Source: Fluviicola chungangensis
GTDB lineage: Bacteria > Bacteroidota > Bacteroidia > Flavobacteriales_D > Crocinitomicaceae
Assembly: GCF_007558725.1 (NCBI RefSeq)
Contig: NZ_VLPL01000002.1
Coordinates: 434,001 to 498,000, forward strand
Direction of reading: 5' to 3'
DNA: 64,000 nt
The translations under genes and the position numbers were made by a program. This document shows positions 35,670 through 43,772 of this stretch, piece after piece; the first letter of the stretch is position 1; each line of letters starts with the position of its first letter. The notes beneath the pieces were generated by a model. It searched no databases, was not told the origin of the DNA, and saw only the letters and a list, made by a program, of their open reading frames with translations.

Positions 35670-36291
35670 CTACCAGGTTTCTTTCAGCCACTCATTGTAT
35701 CTGGTTTGAAATGCCTCCGGTTTCTTTTGAATGCTCCACAGGAAACTTTCTATATCTGTACTAATCGGAGGAATGCATTGTTGCACCCCGACAACCCGGG
35801 CAATGGGAATTGGTTTTATTTCGATAAAACTCTGTCCACAATGATTTGATTTCCCCATCATCAATTCCATTGGTCAAATATTCCATTTCTACTCCAGGCT
35901 TAATTCCCTTTTTATAGCATTCAATTCCATAGTTTTTGGTTGAATCAATTAAGGCTTGCAGATTCTCATGAAGTTCTGATTTATAGGCGTCAGTTAATTC
36001 AATGAATTTTGACATCATTTCGAACCGTTCTTCCTTTGACAATCTGGGAATGAATAGATGCGTGTCGTAGTTTTTTTCATGGGCAATAATGGCCTGCTTG
36101 ATATCTCTTTCTTCCTCGTCAGTTAAACCGGATTCATATTCCGATTTGCATTCCGAAACCAGGGAGTAATCGAAAATATGAACACCAATGACCTTTAAAT
36201 CCTCTTTCCTTAAATAAAAAGTTTCATTCATTGAAGCGAAAGGATAAGCAAACGCAGAAATTAAGAATTCGATGTCTGTGTTGTATTCCAT
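35670..36291 (-). pseudogene. UPF0158-like protein interrupted by a frameshift
   Basis: The ATG frame (36291-35761) is acidic and helical (EYESGLTDEEERDIKQAIIA, RLSKEERFEMMSKFIEL) and loosely resembles UPF0158. Its last residues lose any protein character, while one base over a good C-terminus appears: IEIKPIPIARVVGVQQC ... FLWSIQKKPEAFQTRYNEW, ending at 35670. Dropping one base at the A4 run 35826-35829 joins them into SLWTEFIEIKPIPIARV. That is the same kind of single-base gain in a 4-base run as in hepT 1.2 kb away. Follows the PhyH gene by 8 bp. Function unknown; a sequencing error is possible. Confidence 0.6.
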
Positions 36292-36299
36292 TTACAAGA

Positions 36300-37022
36300 T
36301 CAGGTTAGGTTCATTCTTTCTGCCCATTTAAGCTCTTGTGGCAATTCCATCGTTGAAAATTCAATATGTATTACCCGCCTTTTTTGGTTATTGGTCGTTC
36401 TGCCGGAGCTATGAAGTATTAGTGGTTTCATCAACATCACTCCGCCTTGTTCAACACAACAGGTTGTTTCTGTTTCCTTGCTCCAATCAATTGTTTCGGG
36501 TCTGTAAATTTGCTTTAAATGGGATTTCGGAACAACTCTCAACGCGCCGTTATGTTCGTCCGTATTATCCAGATGGATCCGGATGGTTGTAATGTTTTCC
36601 AAAAATGCTATCGGAGGTTGAACGGCAAATTGGTTTTGTTTCGTTGTCCAGGGACCAAAGTTTTTGAGCTCAAGTTTTTGGTCCACGGAAATGGTCAAAT
36701 CCTGGTGGTAGGCAACATACCAGTTGGAAGTTTCCGGTTTGTCGAAATAGATACTCTTAACAACAAAGCAGTTATCACCCATAACCTCTTTGATCAGGGT
36801 TCTCAACTTGTCTGTAAAAACCAGGTCAATTACAGATGGAATTTCCTTTAGAAATTGCCGAATGGCAAACAGGTCGTTTGTTTTTCTGAAAGTATCCCTG
36901 GAGGTGTCAGCCTGATCGATGGCAGTCAGAATACGTTTTATTTCGTTGGTAGAATAGATGTTGTTCACAATGGAGAAACCATTTTCGAGAAGTTCTTGTT
37001 TGTTTGTTGTAATCTTTTGCAT
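36300..37022 (-). CDS. Phytanoyl-CoA dioxygenase (PhyH) family oxygenase
   Basis: 240 residues. The Fe(II)/2-oxoglutarate fold ligands are visible: His106 and Asp108 in VAYHQDLTISVD, the distal His204 in PLILHSSGRTTN, and the 2-oxoglutarate-binding Arg215/Arg216 shortly after. HLDNTDEHNGALRVVPKSH is the usual PhyH core. Members hydroxylate lipids, amino acids or natural products; the substrate here is unknown. 48 bp downstream of the three-gene set 37071-39299 and 8 bp upstream of the broken UPF0158-like gene. Confidence 0.85.
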   Translation of the reverse strand: MQKITTNKQELLENGFSIVNNIYSTNEIKRILTAIDQADTSRDTFRKTNDLFAIRQFLKEIPSVIDLVFTDKLRTLIKEVMGDNCFVVKSIYFDKPETSNWYVAYHQDLTISVDQKLELKNFGPWTTKQNQFAVQPPIAFLENITTIRIHLDNTDEHNGALRVVPKSHLKQIYRPETIDWSKETETTCCVEQGGVMLMKPLILHSSGRTTNNQKRRVIHIEFSTMELPQELKWAERMNLT

Positions 37023-37070
37023 AGGGGATGCTATTAAAACACTGTTATTGTTCTGTAAATCAACATAAGC

Positions 37071-37493
37071 TTAAAACACCATTTCCGACAAACGTTGATA
37101 GTCCTTCCCAAAAAACGCCTCAAAAATTTCCAGGTTCTCAAAAGACCTGAAACCGGCAAGGCCCGTGCCGTGAGGACTAACGGATTCTTCCGTAAACAAC
37201 AGTCCGCAGTGCAATTCGATATACGGTTGCGATTCGGAATGATTCAATTCGATCAGATCCTTTATCCGCCAATCGGCATTCGGATTTTGGTTCTCACTGA
37301 GAATATTGTTTGATCCGCTTATTTCGGTTTCTAGGATAATAGAGATTTCGCTTTTCAGTCCAAGCGGGAATTCGATCGTTTCTCCTGTTTCAAGCTGAAT
37401 GAATAATTCGCCCCGGTCCAGGCCACCAAACTCCTGGGTGATTCGTTCGAAGAGATGGGTGATGCGGTTATCGATGAGATGATGGGGTGTCAT
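37071..37493 (-). CDS. Hypothetical protein
   Basis: 140 residues from the ATG at 37493, which lies 4 bp past the upstream stop at 37498. Acidic and mixed alpha/beta (THLFERITQEFGGLDRGELF, DWRIKDLIELNHSES), with no signal peptide, TM segment or motif I know. Position suggests an operon with 37498 and 38079. Confidence 0.55.
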   Translation of the reverse strand: MTPHHLIDNRITHLFERITQEFGGLDRGELFIQLETGETIEFPLGLKSEISIILETEISGSNNILSENQNPNADWRIKDLIELNHSESQPYIELHCGLLFTEESVSPHGTGLAGFRSFENLEIFEAFFGKDYQRLSEMVF

Positions 37494-37497
37494 TGTC

Positions 37498-38055
37498 TTA
37501 ACTATTGTATTTATCGTGAATACCAATAGCATAAAATACGGATTCTATGTGCTTTTCAGTTAGTCGATCCAGATTCACCTTCGACAAGTTATCCAAAATG
37601 AAATGGATATTCGTTGCAGTAAAAAGTTCCGTATTTGTTTCCGAATAGATTTCCTGAATATCCAAAATGATCTCTACATCGGACAAACTCATTTCGTTTG
37701 AGCTTGCTCTATCCAGGTTGTTGTAGATATAAACCGTGTATTTATCGAAATTAGACTCCAGGTCCAATTTGGTGATGTCCTCCCCTCCGGAAAGGTTGAT
37801 CCCGATTGCCTGGAAGGTATTTCTTAATCCCCGGAATTTTCGGAGAATTCCTAAGAATCCCCAAAACAAGCCGGTCAGCAAATTCAGTAGGGCATATAAA
37901 ACACCTACTAAATACGGCGATATCTTTTTTTGAAAACGGAAAGTCTTTGAATTGTAATAGTAATAAAACAACCCAAAGTTTATAGAAATTTTGTAGTACC
38001 TGCTGACGTGTTTGTTGGTTTCGATTTGATTCATGAGGTCCTTATTTAGCTCCAT
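37498..38055 (-). CDS. Hypothetical membrane-associated protein
   Basis: 185 residues from the ATG at 38055 (a TTG four codons earlier is the alternative). A hydrophobic hairpin-like region at about 48-78 (YLVGVLYALLNLLTGLFWGF) sits between a basic N-terminus with Tyr-rich FGLFYYYYNS and an acidic C-terminal domain (EIILDIQEIYSETNTELF). No family recognised. 23 bp from the PBP-like gene upstream and 4 bp from the next gene downstream, hence probably one transcript. Confidence 0.55.
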   Translation of the reverse strand: MELNKDLMNQIETNKHVSRYYKISINFGLFYYYYNSKTFRFQKKISPYLVGVLYALLNLLTGLFWGFLGILRKFRGLRNTFQAIGINLSGGEDITKLDLESNFDKYTVYIYNNLDRASSNEMSLSDVEIILDIQEIYSETNTELFTATNIHFILDNLSKVNLDRLTEKHIESVFYAIGIHDKYNS

Positions 38056-38078
38056 AGCCTTATACAAAAGATTCTTAT

Positions 38079-39299
38079 CTATAATTCGATAGTTTCTTCC
38101 TGAAAGGTTTCTATTAATTGAAGGTTTTCACCTTTTACACGGTTTAAATTCATTTCGTACAAAATGTTCTTCAAGATCGAACTAAGTTTAAACCTTTCTT
38201 TCCTTCTTATGGAATAATCATTTTGAATTGTCCTGAGAACATTGTTTTCAATTAGTCCAAAAGTATACATATCGTTTACATAAACAACCCAACTCGTAAA
38301 TTCGCTTTTTTTGCAATCGAATACAAAAGCATCTTCAACGATTCCGTTTTTCAGATATTGTCCCACACCGGGACCTCGAGTCATGTAATTTTTAAAAAGC
38401 CCTTTCATATTTTGAACGATCTGTTTGGAAAGAATCCTTTTACCAGGAATATTTTGATACGAATAGACAATTCCATTTCTCTCATTCTTAACATTTCGAA
38501 TGAAAATCGCTTGGGTACTTTCACCGTTATTCTGAATAGTCGCGATAGTCTTTATAAGATCAAACAAGCTTGTTTGAATACCTGAAAACCGTCCGGGACG
38601 ATAATGGGAGAAATCAAGATCAATATCCAGTTTTTTCTCTAGGGATCTCCAATCGGAAAGCGGATAATAATCATAAGGATGAGACATAATATTCCCACCG
38701 GGAATCCATGTGAACGAGCGTGAAACTGTAATCCATCCTGGTATTTGAAAAATTGCAGGAGCTTTGGGATTTACTTTAAATGTATCATTTAGGTTTTTTC
38801 CTTTGTCAAAGGTCATAATATACCCATATAGATCAGTAGCTCTGAATTCTTGATTGCGATCAAAAAAAACTTTTTCTGAACCATGATTGAAGCTACAATT
38901 TTCAATTTCTCCGGTTTTATTATTCAATACAATGATAGATATATTGCTCAACCGCCCCAGTTGATATAACGAATCAATAAAGGACCGGTAGTCAGGATAA
39001 TCTCTTTTGAGTCTATCAAATAGGTTTTGTTTATACTCATCTGAAATTTGAAAAAAGTCCTCGGATTGCTTTTGTGAAAGGGTTGTCACGATCTTTAAAT
39101 TCGTTGCAAGTTCTTTCTTTGGTACGAGTTTGCGTAATTCCCGATTTAAAATAGTTAATTGCATAGTATCTTTTATTTCGGTTCCTTCCCGGTAATAAAA
39201 AATATGAATACCTTCTTGTTTAACCAGGTTACTCCAGAGAATGAATTCGAATAAAATAACTCCCAGTACTAAAATGATTATTTTATTTAAGGGTCTCAT
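38079..39299 (-). CDS. Degenerate penicillin-binding-protein-like transpeptidase (catalytically dead)
   Basis: 406 residues from the ATG at 39299. An N-terminal membrane anchor (about 5-24, IIILVLGVILFEFILW) leads into a region laid out like a PBP1 transpeptidase: NISIIVLNNKTGEI, RATDLYGYIMTFDKG where SxxK is expected, LFDLIKTIATIQNNGESTQ, then GKRILSKQIVQNMKGLFKNY and GIVEDAFVFDCKKSEFTSWV where KTG would sit. All three catalytic motifs (SxxK, SxN, KTG) are absent, so it cannot be a working acyl-enzyme. Such pseudo-enzymes may regulate or scaffold true PBPs; that is inference. First gene of a three- to five-gene run ending with PhyH. Confidence 0.55.
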   Translation of the reverse strand: MRPLNKIIILVLGVILFEFILWSNLVKQEGIHIFYYREGTEIKDTMQLTILNRELRKLVPKKELATNLKIVTTLSQKQSEDFFQISDEYKQNLFDRLKRDYPDYRSFIDSLYQLGRLSNISIIVLNNKTGEIENCSFNHGSEKVFFDRNQEFRATDLYGYIMTFDKGKNLNDTFKVNPKAPAIFQIPGWITVSRSFTWIPGGNIMSHPYDYYPLSDWRSLEKKLDIDLDFSHYRPGRFSGIQTSLFDLIKTIATIQNNGESTQAIFIRNVKNERNGIVYSYQNIPGKRILSKQIVQNMKGLFKNYMTRGPGVGQYLKNGIVEDAFVFDCKKSEFTSWVVYVNDMYTFGLIENNVLRTIQNDYSIRRKERFKLSSILKNILYEMNLNRVKGENLQLIETFQEETIEL

Positions 39300-39668
39300 A
39301 TGGGGCAATTAATGAGGAAAAGAAGTAAGAAATGGTTTTAGTGATTTCAATAGATGAGTTGTGATTTTGCTAAAATAGCAATATTTCGACATTCGAAAAT
39401 CTCAACATTGCAATATCGCAATGTTCAAATGTTGCGATGTTGGAACTTTGTCAGGTTGTTGCTTTTCCTGGCCAGGTTCCTGAATTTGAAAATGACCAGG
39501 GTAAGAATTCCCCGGTGTGTTATCAAAAACCCCACGTAGTTGACCTATCCTTGTCGGCAAAATGGGCTGTGAATGCAATATTGATAGTGGAGTGAAAACT
39601 GCGCAGATCAGGATACTCCCCCAAAAACCAGTAGTTATCCAACGCCTTACAGGTTCTGGCATCCATGT
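39300..39668. other. Intergenic region with small hairpin, no gene
   Basis: 369 bp. Around 39404-39425 AACATTGC and GCAATGTT form a perfect 8-bp hairpin; nearby GCAATAT and ATGTTGCGATGTT repeat parts of it. An 86-codon frame on the minus strand (39402-39662) has no start context, no known motif and overlaps the hairpin, so I do not call it a gene. The rest holds nothing I can identify. Confidence 0.5.
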
Positions 39669-41285
39669 CTACGGTTCTATAACGATTCTTTGTGTCGCTT
39701 TTTCATAAGGCGTTTCAATGATCAAAATATAGGTCCCACCCTTATCCAGGTTTCTAATTTTTCGTTGAAATGTGTTTTCGCCGGGAACTAAATCGGTTAA
39801 AACCCTTTCTTCTATTTTTTTGCCGTCAATGCGATAGAGGGAAATTTTTGTTTCTGCAACTTCAGTCAACTGGAATTTCACAACAAAGTTTCCACTATTA
39901 GGATTTGGAAACACCTGAACTTTTAGTGTTCCGGTACTTTGTTCGTTTAAGTCATGAATTCCTGCTATTGAATTTTTAATAACAGACACTTTAAATAATT
40001 GGTTGCTAGCACTACTTTCAGATCCGGTATTCGTAAAAAATAGATTAGCTGCCGTACTGCTTATACCACCATAGATAAAACCAACCAGCGTTGTGTCAGC
40101 CGTAAAATCATCCAGTTTAAATACATCGTTGTTATAATGCGGCACTGTTTCTATGGGAATAAATTCAGAACCTGCACCTAGTAAGGCAGGCATTTCAAGG
40201 GGTAATTTATATTCAGCCATGGTACCGTTTGCATTTCTTGTAACTCGTGCAATGGTTTTTACAAAGGGTACATTATTGTCCTGGACCAATATTCCTAAAC
40301 TATCGTGATATTGAGCGATACCGCCAAAAAACACCGTGTGCATTTCGTTAGCAGAAGCACTGTATAAAGGAATATGCGCGCAATGGTAATGATTGTAATA
40401 TTGAGAAAAAGCATTGTTCACTGTATACCCTGTGCTATCTATGTTTACACAGTTTAGAAAAGGCAAATCTACATCCGGTTGAAATACTCCCGAAAATGCG
40501 GTTAATCCTTCTTGTCCTGTAGGCATTATTTGCGGAACTACATTATAATCTCTTCGGTGAAGATTGGTAGCATCATTGATAGCAGCTAAATGAGTGACAG
40601 AAAGAGTTAAACCATTATCAGAGATTGTAAATTTCCTGCTGGCGTTTGTATATTCCTGAATAAAACCGGGCCCATGTGTTGGTCCCATAGGATTGTACCT
40701 GCCTATAAATTTCTGACCTCCGGTAAGATAGAACGTATTGTTTATTTTATTGAGATAGCCGCCGGTAACGGCAAACAGTGTATCTGTAATCTGCCTGAAA
40801 TGCGATGTAAGCGATGTTTCATTGATAATTGCATCTATAACATCAGGAACTTTAACCGCACTAAGATTTGGGTACGTAATATGGTCGGCAGAGGTGTTGC
40901 TGTAACCATAGCCACCAACCAGGTATAAATAATCTCCCTCTTGATAAAATTCCATATTGGTTGAACTTAATTGTTCCTGCAAACCAATTGGAAGAGATGA
41001 TACTGGAGCCGACCATTTTTGTTGAGCAACAGGATCAACAACGATTAACTGATTGTTGTGTCCCGCTGCATCAAAAGCAGCAAAAGGTTGTCTGCGATGC
41101 AAACCATCCAGTCTGCCACCGATGATTAACCATTTACCATTGTGTTGCCCCCAGGCAAATGATTGTAATCCACCCAGCCCACTAATATTCATCGGTTCCA
41201 TATAAACATTGAAAGGTGTAGTTTGTGAAAAAGCTGAAAGACTGAAAATGAGTAGTCCTAAAATGAGTGTCGCTTTCTTTGTCAT
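39669..41285 (-). CDS. Secreted Kelch-like beta-propeller protein with T9SS sorting domain
   Basis: 538 residues from the ATG at 41285, which opens a signal peptide (MTKKATLILGLLIFSLSAFS). Repeats with the Kelch hallmark (GGRLDGLHRRQPFAAF, YLYLVGGYGYSNTS, FYLTGGQKFIGRYN, VFFGGIAQYH, FIYGGISS) suggest a propeller over about 40-430. The C-terminus VQVFPNPNSGNFVVKFQL ... NLDKGGTYILIIE is a type-A T9SS sorting domain. Likely cell-surface or released; a carbohydrate- or protein-binding role is an inference. Confidence 0.82.
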   Translation of the reverse strand: MTKKATLILGLLIFSLSAFSQTTPFNVYMEPMNISGLGGLQSFAWGQHNGKWLIIGGRLDGLHRRQPFAAFDAAGHNNQLIVVDPVAQQKWSAPVSSLPIGLQEQLSSTNMEFYQEGDYLYLVGGYGYSNTSADHITYPNLSAVKVPDVIDAIINETSLTSHFRQITDTLFAVTGGYLNKINNTFYLTGGQKFIGRYNPMGPTHGPGFIQEYTNASRKFTISDNGLTLSVTHLAAINDATNLHRRDYNVVPQIMPTGQEGLTAFSGVFQPDVDLPFLNCVNIDSTGYTVNNAFSQYYNHYHCAHIPLYSASANEMHTVFFGGIAQYHDSLGILVQDNNVPFVKTIARVTRNANGTMAEYKLPLEMPALLGAGSEFIPIETVPHYNNDVFKLDDFTADTTLVGFIYGGISSTAANLFFTNTGSESSASNQLFKVSVIKNSIAGIHDLNEQSTGTLKVQVFPNPNSGNFVVKFQLTEVAETKISLYRIDGKKIEERVLTDLVPGENTFQRKIRNLDKGGTYILIIETPYEKATQRIVIEP

Positions 41286-41435
41286 TATAATCTGATATGC
41301 CTGCAAGTTACATTTTTGTTGCGAATCAATTTGTGACCTTTGTTACATAGGTCGTACCTGGTCTGTTTACTCTACCGAAAACTGCTGCGCCCACAGGCTG
41401 CCAACCCCTCTTTCACCGGCTTTGTTGTTCAGTCT

Positions 41436-41939
41436 TCCGGAACGAAACGCAAACCTTCAGGAAAGTATGTGAAACTCTCCGGAATCAATCCCGAAGTGTC
41501 GGGACAAGTTATTCAATCATCCGGAACGAGGCGCAAACCTTCCGGAAAGCATTTGAAACTCTCCGGAATGAAACGCAAATCGTCCTGAAAGAGTCGCAAA
41601 CCTTCCGGAAAGCATGTGAAACTCTCCGGAATGAAACGCAAATTGTCCGGAAAGCATGTGAAACCATCCGGATTGAATCTGCAATCGTCCGGAACGAAAC
41701 GCAAACCTTCCGAAATCAATCCCGAAGTGTCGGGACAAGTTATTCAATCATCCGGAACAGGACGCAAATCGTCGGGATTCAATCTGCAATCAAATCTATT
41801 GGGTGTTCAACCGGAGAAATTCAATCTGTAATCATCCGGAACGTGACGCAAATCGTCGGGATTCAATCGTCAATCAAATCTATTGAGTCTTCACCCGAAA
41901 TAATTCAATCGTCAATTGAATCATTGGTGTCTGAAACCG
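41436..41939. repeat. 21-bp tandem array 1 (24 units)
   Basis: Twenty-four units of exactly 21 bp follow each other without a single indel; most start TCCGGA or TCGGGA. Unit types alternate: TCCGGAACGAAACGCAAACC, TCCGGAAAGCATGTGAAACT, TCCGGAATGAAACGCAAATC, and a pair (ATCAATCCCGAAGTG + TCGGGACAAGTTATTCAATCA) that occurs twice, at 41484 and 41715. In the plus frame each unit is a heptapeptide (SGTKRKP, SGKHVKL) but stops interrupt it (units 8, 19, 20 and 23). The last seven units are more diverged. No spacers and no transposase. A second, unrelated-sequence array with the same period is at 43518-43811. Confidence 0.8.
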
Positions 41940-41976
41940 GCGTGTGCTTCTGGTAACAAAATCCTGCAGGGATGCA

Positions 41977-42066
41977 ATTAATCGCGTACCTACGTGGTTC
42001 GATAACGGATCAGGTATGAAATTTTGATTCGTTCTGTAAACTCCTTGAACAAGGAGCAGATTTGGA
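41977..42066. repeat. 90-bp direct repeat, left copy
   Basis: Starts at ATTAATCGCGTACCTACG (a broken half of the GCGATTAATCGC palindrome) and runs through GGTTCGATAACGGATC to the gene-tail GAACAAGGAGCAGATTTGGA. It repeats at 44103-44192 with a few mismatches, so both ends of the 2.1-kb repeat block carry it. Confidence 0.75.
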
Positions 42067-42124
42067 ACATGAAAAGATGTAGGAATTAGCAGAAGGGATT
42101 TTTAGGGAGTTGATGGTGGTTTGA
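42038..42124 (+). pseudogene. 3' fragment of the 46730-type small gene (copy a)
   Basis: In frame it reads KLLEQGADLEHEKM, a TAG stop, then ELAEGIFRELMVV and TGA. The intact gene at 46730 ends KLIEQAADMEQFDST ... AEGIFRELMGV. Only the C-terminal third is present and it is broken by the TAG. Confidence 0.7.
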
Positions 42125-42770
42125 ACGAGTAAAGATTCCTTATAAATTGTCTTTTTCTCTGGTTTGGAACCAAACTTGGAATTTAAGTTTAATAAGAACT
42201 GTTTGGAATCTTCTGAGTAAACAATTTCCACCTTTTTTTCATTGCCAAAAAAAGGTGGAGCCAAAAAACGCTAGGCCTGTACTAAAGAATCTGCAAGCTA
42301 CAGGTCATTACGCGAAAGCATTTAAAACTCGCCCGCCACTCCGTTCCGGACTCAAACACCAAATGCTTTTATTCGCTTCATTCCTTTGCTTGCTAAGCTT
42401 CTTAGCGTAAGGGCCGATTTGGAATCCTCTATTCTGGATCGTTTTGAGCTCCGAAGAAAGAACCGTTTCAATAGAAGGCGGATCTCTTTGGTCGCCTTAG
42501 CGAACAAGAATGGGGACCCATGCAGGAGTGAGCGTTCATTTTTCGCTTGTCTGAGACGCAGTTGAGTTTAAGAAAAATGAGGGAACGATCTGCTAATGGG
42601 TCATTCGGTTTGCGAGCGACTAGCCTTTTTTGGTTCTTTTTTGCGCAATGGGAAAAAAGAACTGTAAAAATGTTGCTAACCAGTATAACTTGCGCAACTC
42701 CAAAGTCATTTTCTCGCTCATGGGAATCCCCGATGAAGAAACAAACCAGGAAATCTATTGCAAACTCATT
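42047..42770. repeat. 0.72-kb tandem repeat, unit A
   Basis: 724 bp, nearly identical by eye to unit B (42771-43478). Near its left part TCCACCTTTTTTT and AAAAAAAGGTGGA form a perfect 13-bp hairpin (42227-42259); near the right end GTTCTTTTTT and AAAAAAGAAC form a 10-bp hairpin (42633-42662). The loops CATTGCC and GCGCAATGGG are roughly inverse, so the 435 bp between may be an element with inverted ends. No convincing protein frame inside. Ends within the small-gene copy b. Confidence 0.75.
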
Positions 42771-42848
42771 GAACAAGGAGCAGATTTGGAACATGAAAAG
42801 ATGTAGGAATTAGCAGAAGGGATTTTTAGGGAGTTGATGGTGGTTTGA
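42648..42848 (+). pseudogene. Truncated 46730-type small gene (copy b)
   Basis: From the ATG at 42648, 52 codons read MGKKNCKNVANQYNLRNSKV then IFSLMGIPDEETNQEIYCKL, closing at a TAG (42804) ahead of the family tail ELAEGIFRELMVV. The first about 30 residues of the intact gene are missing and replaced by sequence from the 0.7-kb repeat hairpin. Confidence 0.65.
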
Positions 42849-43478
42849 ACGAGTAAAGATTCCTTATAAATTGTCTTTTTCTCTGGTTTGGAACCAAACT
42901 TGGAATTTAAGTTTAATAAGAACTGTTTGGAATCTTCTGAGTAAACAATTTCCACCTTTTTTTCATTGCCAAAAAACGCTAGGCCTGTACTAAAGAATCT
43001 GCAAGCTACAGGTCATTACGCGAAAGCATTTAAAACTCGCCCGCCACTCCGTTCCGGACTCAAACACCAAATGCTTTTATTCGCTTCATTCCTTTGCTTG
43101 CTAAGCTTCTTAGCGTAAGGGCCGATTTGGAATCCTCTATTCTGGATCGTTTTGAGCTCCGAAGAAAGAACCGTTTCAATAGAAGGCGGATCTCTTTGGT
43201 CGCCTTAGCGAACAAGAATGGGGACCCATGCAGGAGTGAGCGTTCATTTTTCGCTTGTCTGAGACGCAGTCGAGTTTAAGAAAAATGAGGGAACGATCTG
43301 CTAATGGGTCATTCGGTTTGCGAGCGACTAGCCTTTTTTGGTTCTTTTTTGTGCAATGGGAAAAAAGAACTGTAAAAATGTTGCTAACCAGTATAACTTA
43401 GGCAACTCCAAGGTCATTTTCTCGCTTATGGGAATCCCCGATGAAGAATCCAACCTGGAAACCTATTACAAACTCATT
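42771..43478. repeat. 0.71-kb tandem repeat, unit B
   Basis: 708 bp. It differs from unit A mainly by a 16-bp deletion that removes the right arm of the 13-bp hairpin; the deletion lies between two GCCAAAAAA repeats, as expected for slippage. The second hairpin (43341-43370) is kept. Followed directly by the small-gene copy c with the 21-bp tail. Confidence 0.75.
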
Positions 43479-43772
43479 GAACAGGGAGCAGATTTGAAAC
43501 AATACGATTCGACTGAGTCAATCTCAAGGAAACTTTTGCCAATCTCCAGCGAACCAACGTCTGTATTCAATCAACCAAAGTCAATAGTTCATCAACGGAA
43601 GTCAATCTCCAACGAATTGATGCTCGTGGAAAGCGAACCTACATCAATCTCACGCCAACGGATGCTCGTAGAAAGTCAACCCAACTCAATCTCCAACAAA
43701 CTTATGCTCGTGGAAAGCGAACCGAAGTTCTTATTCAATCGACCTTTGTCAATCTCCAGCGGACGGAAGTGA
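43356..43772 (+). CDS. 46730-type small gene with an in-frame heptapeptide-repeat tail (copy c)
   Basis: 138 residues from the ATG at 43356 (an upstream TTG frame exists). The first 60 residues match the intact gene at 46730 (NQYNLGNSKVIFSLMGIP, NLETYYKLIEQGADLKQYDS), minus its N-terminus. After ESISRKLL the family's usual AEGIFRELM tail is replaced by heptapeptides: SISSEPT, SVFNQPK, SIVHQRK, SISNELM, LVESEPT and so on, encoded by a 21-bp-periodic array. Whether it is translated is unknown. No family recognised; expression would have to come from within the repeat unit. Confidence 0.45.
   Translation: MGKKNCKNVANQYNLGNSKVIFSLMGIPDEESNLETYYKLIEQGADLKQYDSTESISRKLLPISSEPTSVFNQPKSIVHQRKSISNELMLVESEPTSISRQRMLVESQPNSISNKLMLVESEPKFLFNRPLSISSGRK

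Noticed and set aside
35580-35849. 89-codon plus-strand frame after the membrane protein gene
   Set aside because: Antisense to the C-terminal half of the UPF0158-like gene, and no motif or start signal seen.
39402-39662. 86-codon minus-strand frame in the gap before the Kelch-like gene
   Set aside because: Contains the GCAATGTT hairpin and lacks codon bias or homology signs; treated as noncoding.
41340-41831. Plus- and minus-strand frames through the 21-bp array (heptapeptide repeats)
   Set aside because: They are open mainly because of the period; stops at units 8, 19, 20 and 23 break the plus frame. Recorded as a repeat instead of genes.
41436-41939. CRISPR array
   Set aside because: The units are contiguous with no unique spacers, far too short for repeat-spacer structure, and no cas gene is present.
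42468-42794. 108-codon minus-strand frame inside the 0.7-kb repeat (also in unit B)
   Set aside because: Overlaps the small-gene copy and hairpin, differs in length between units, and has no motif; likely a by-product of the repeat.
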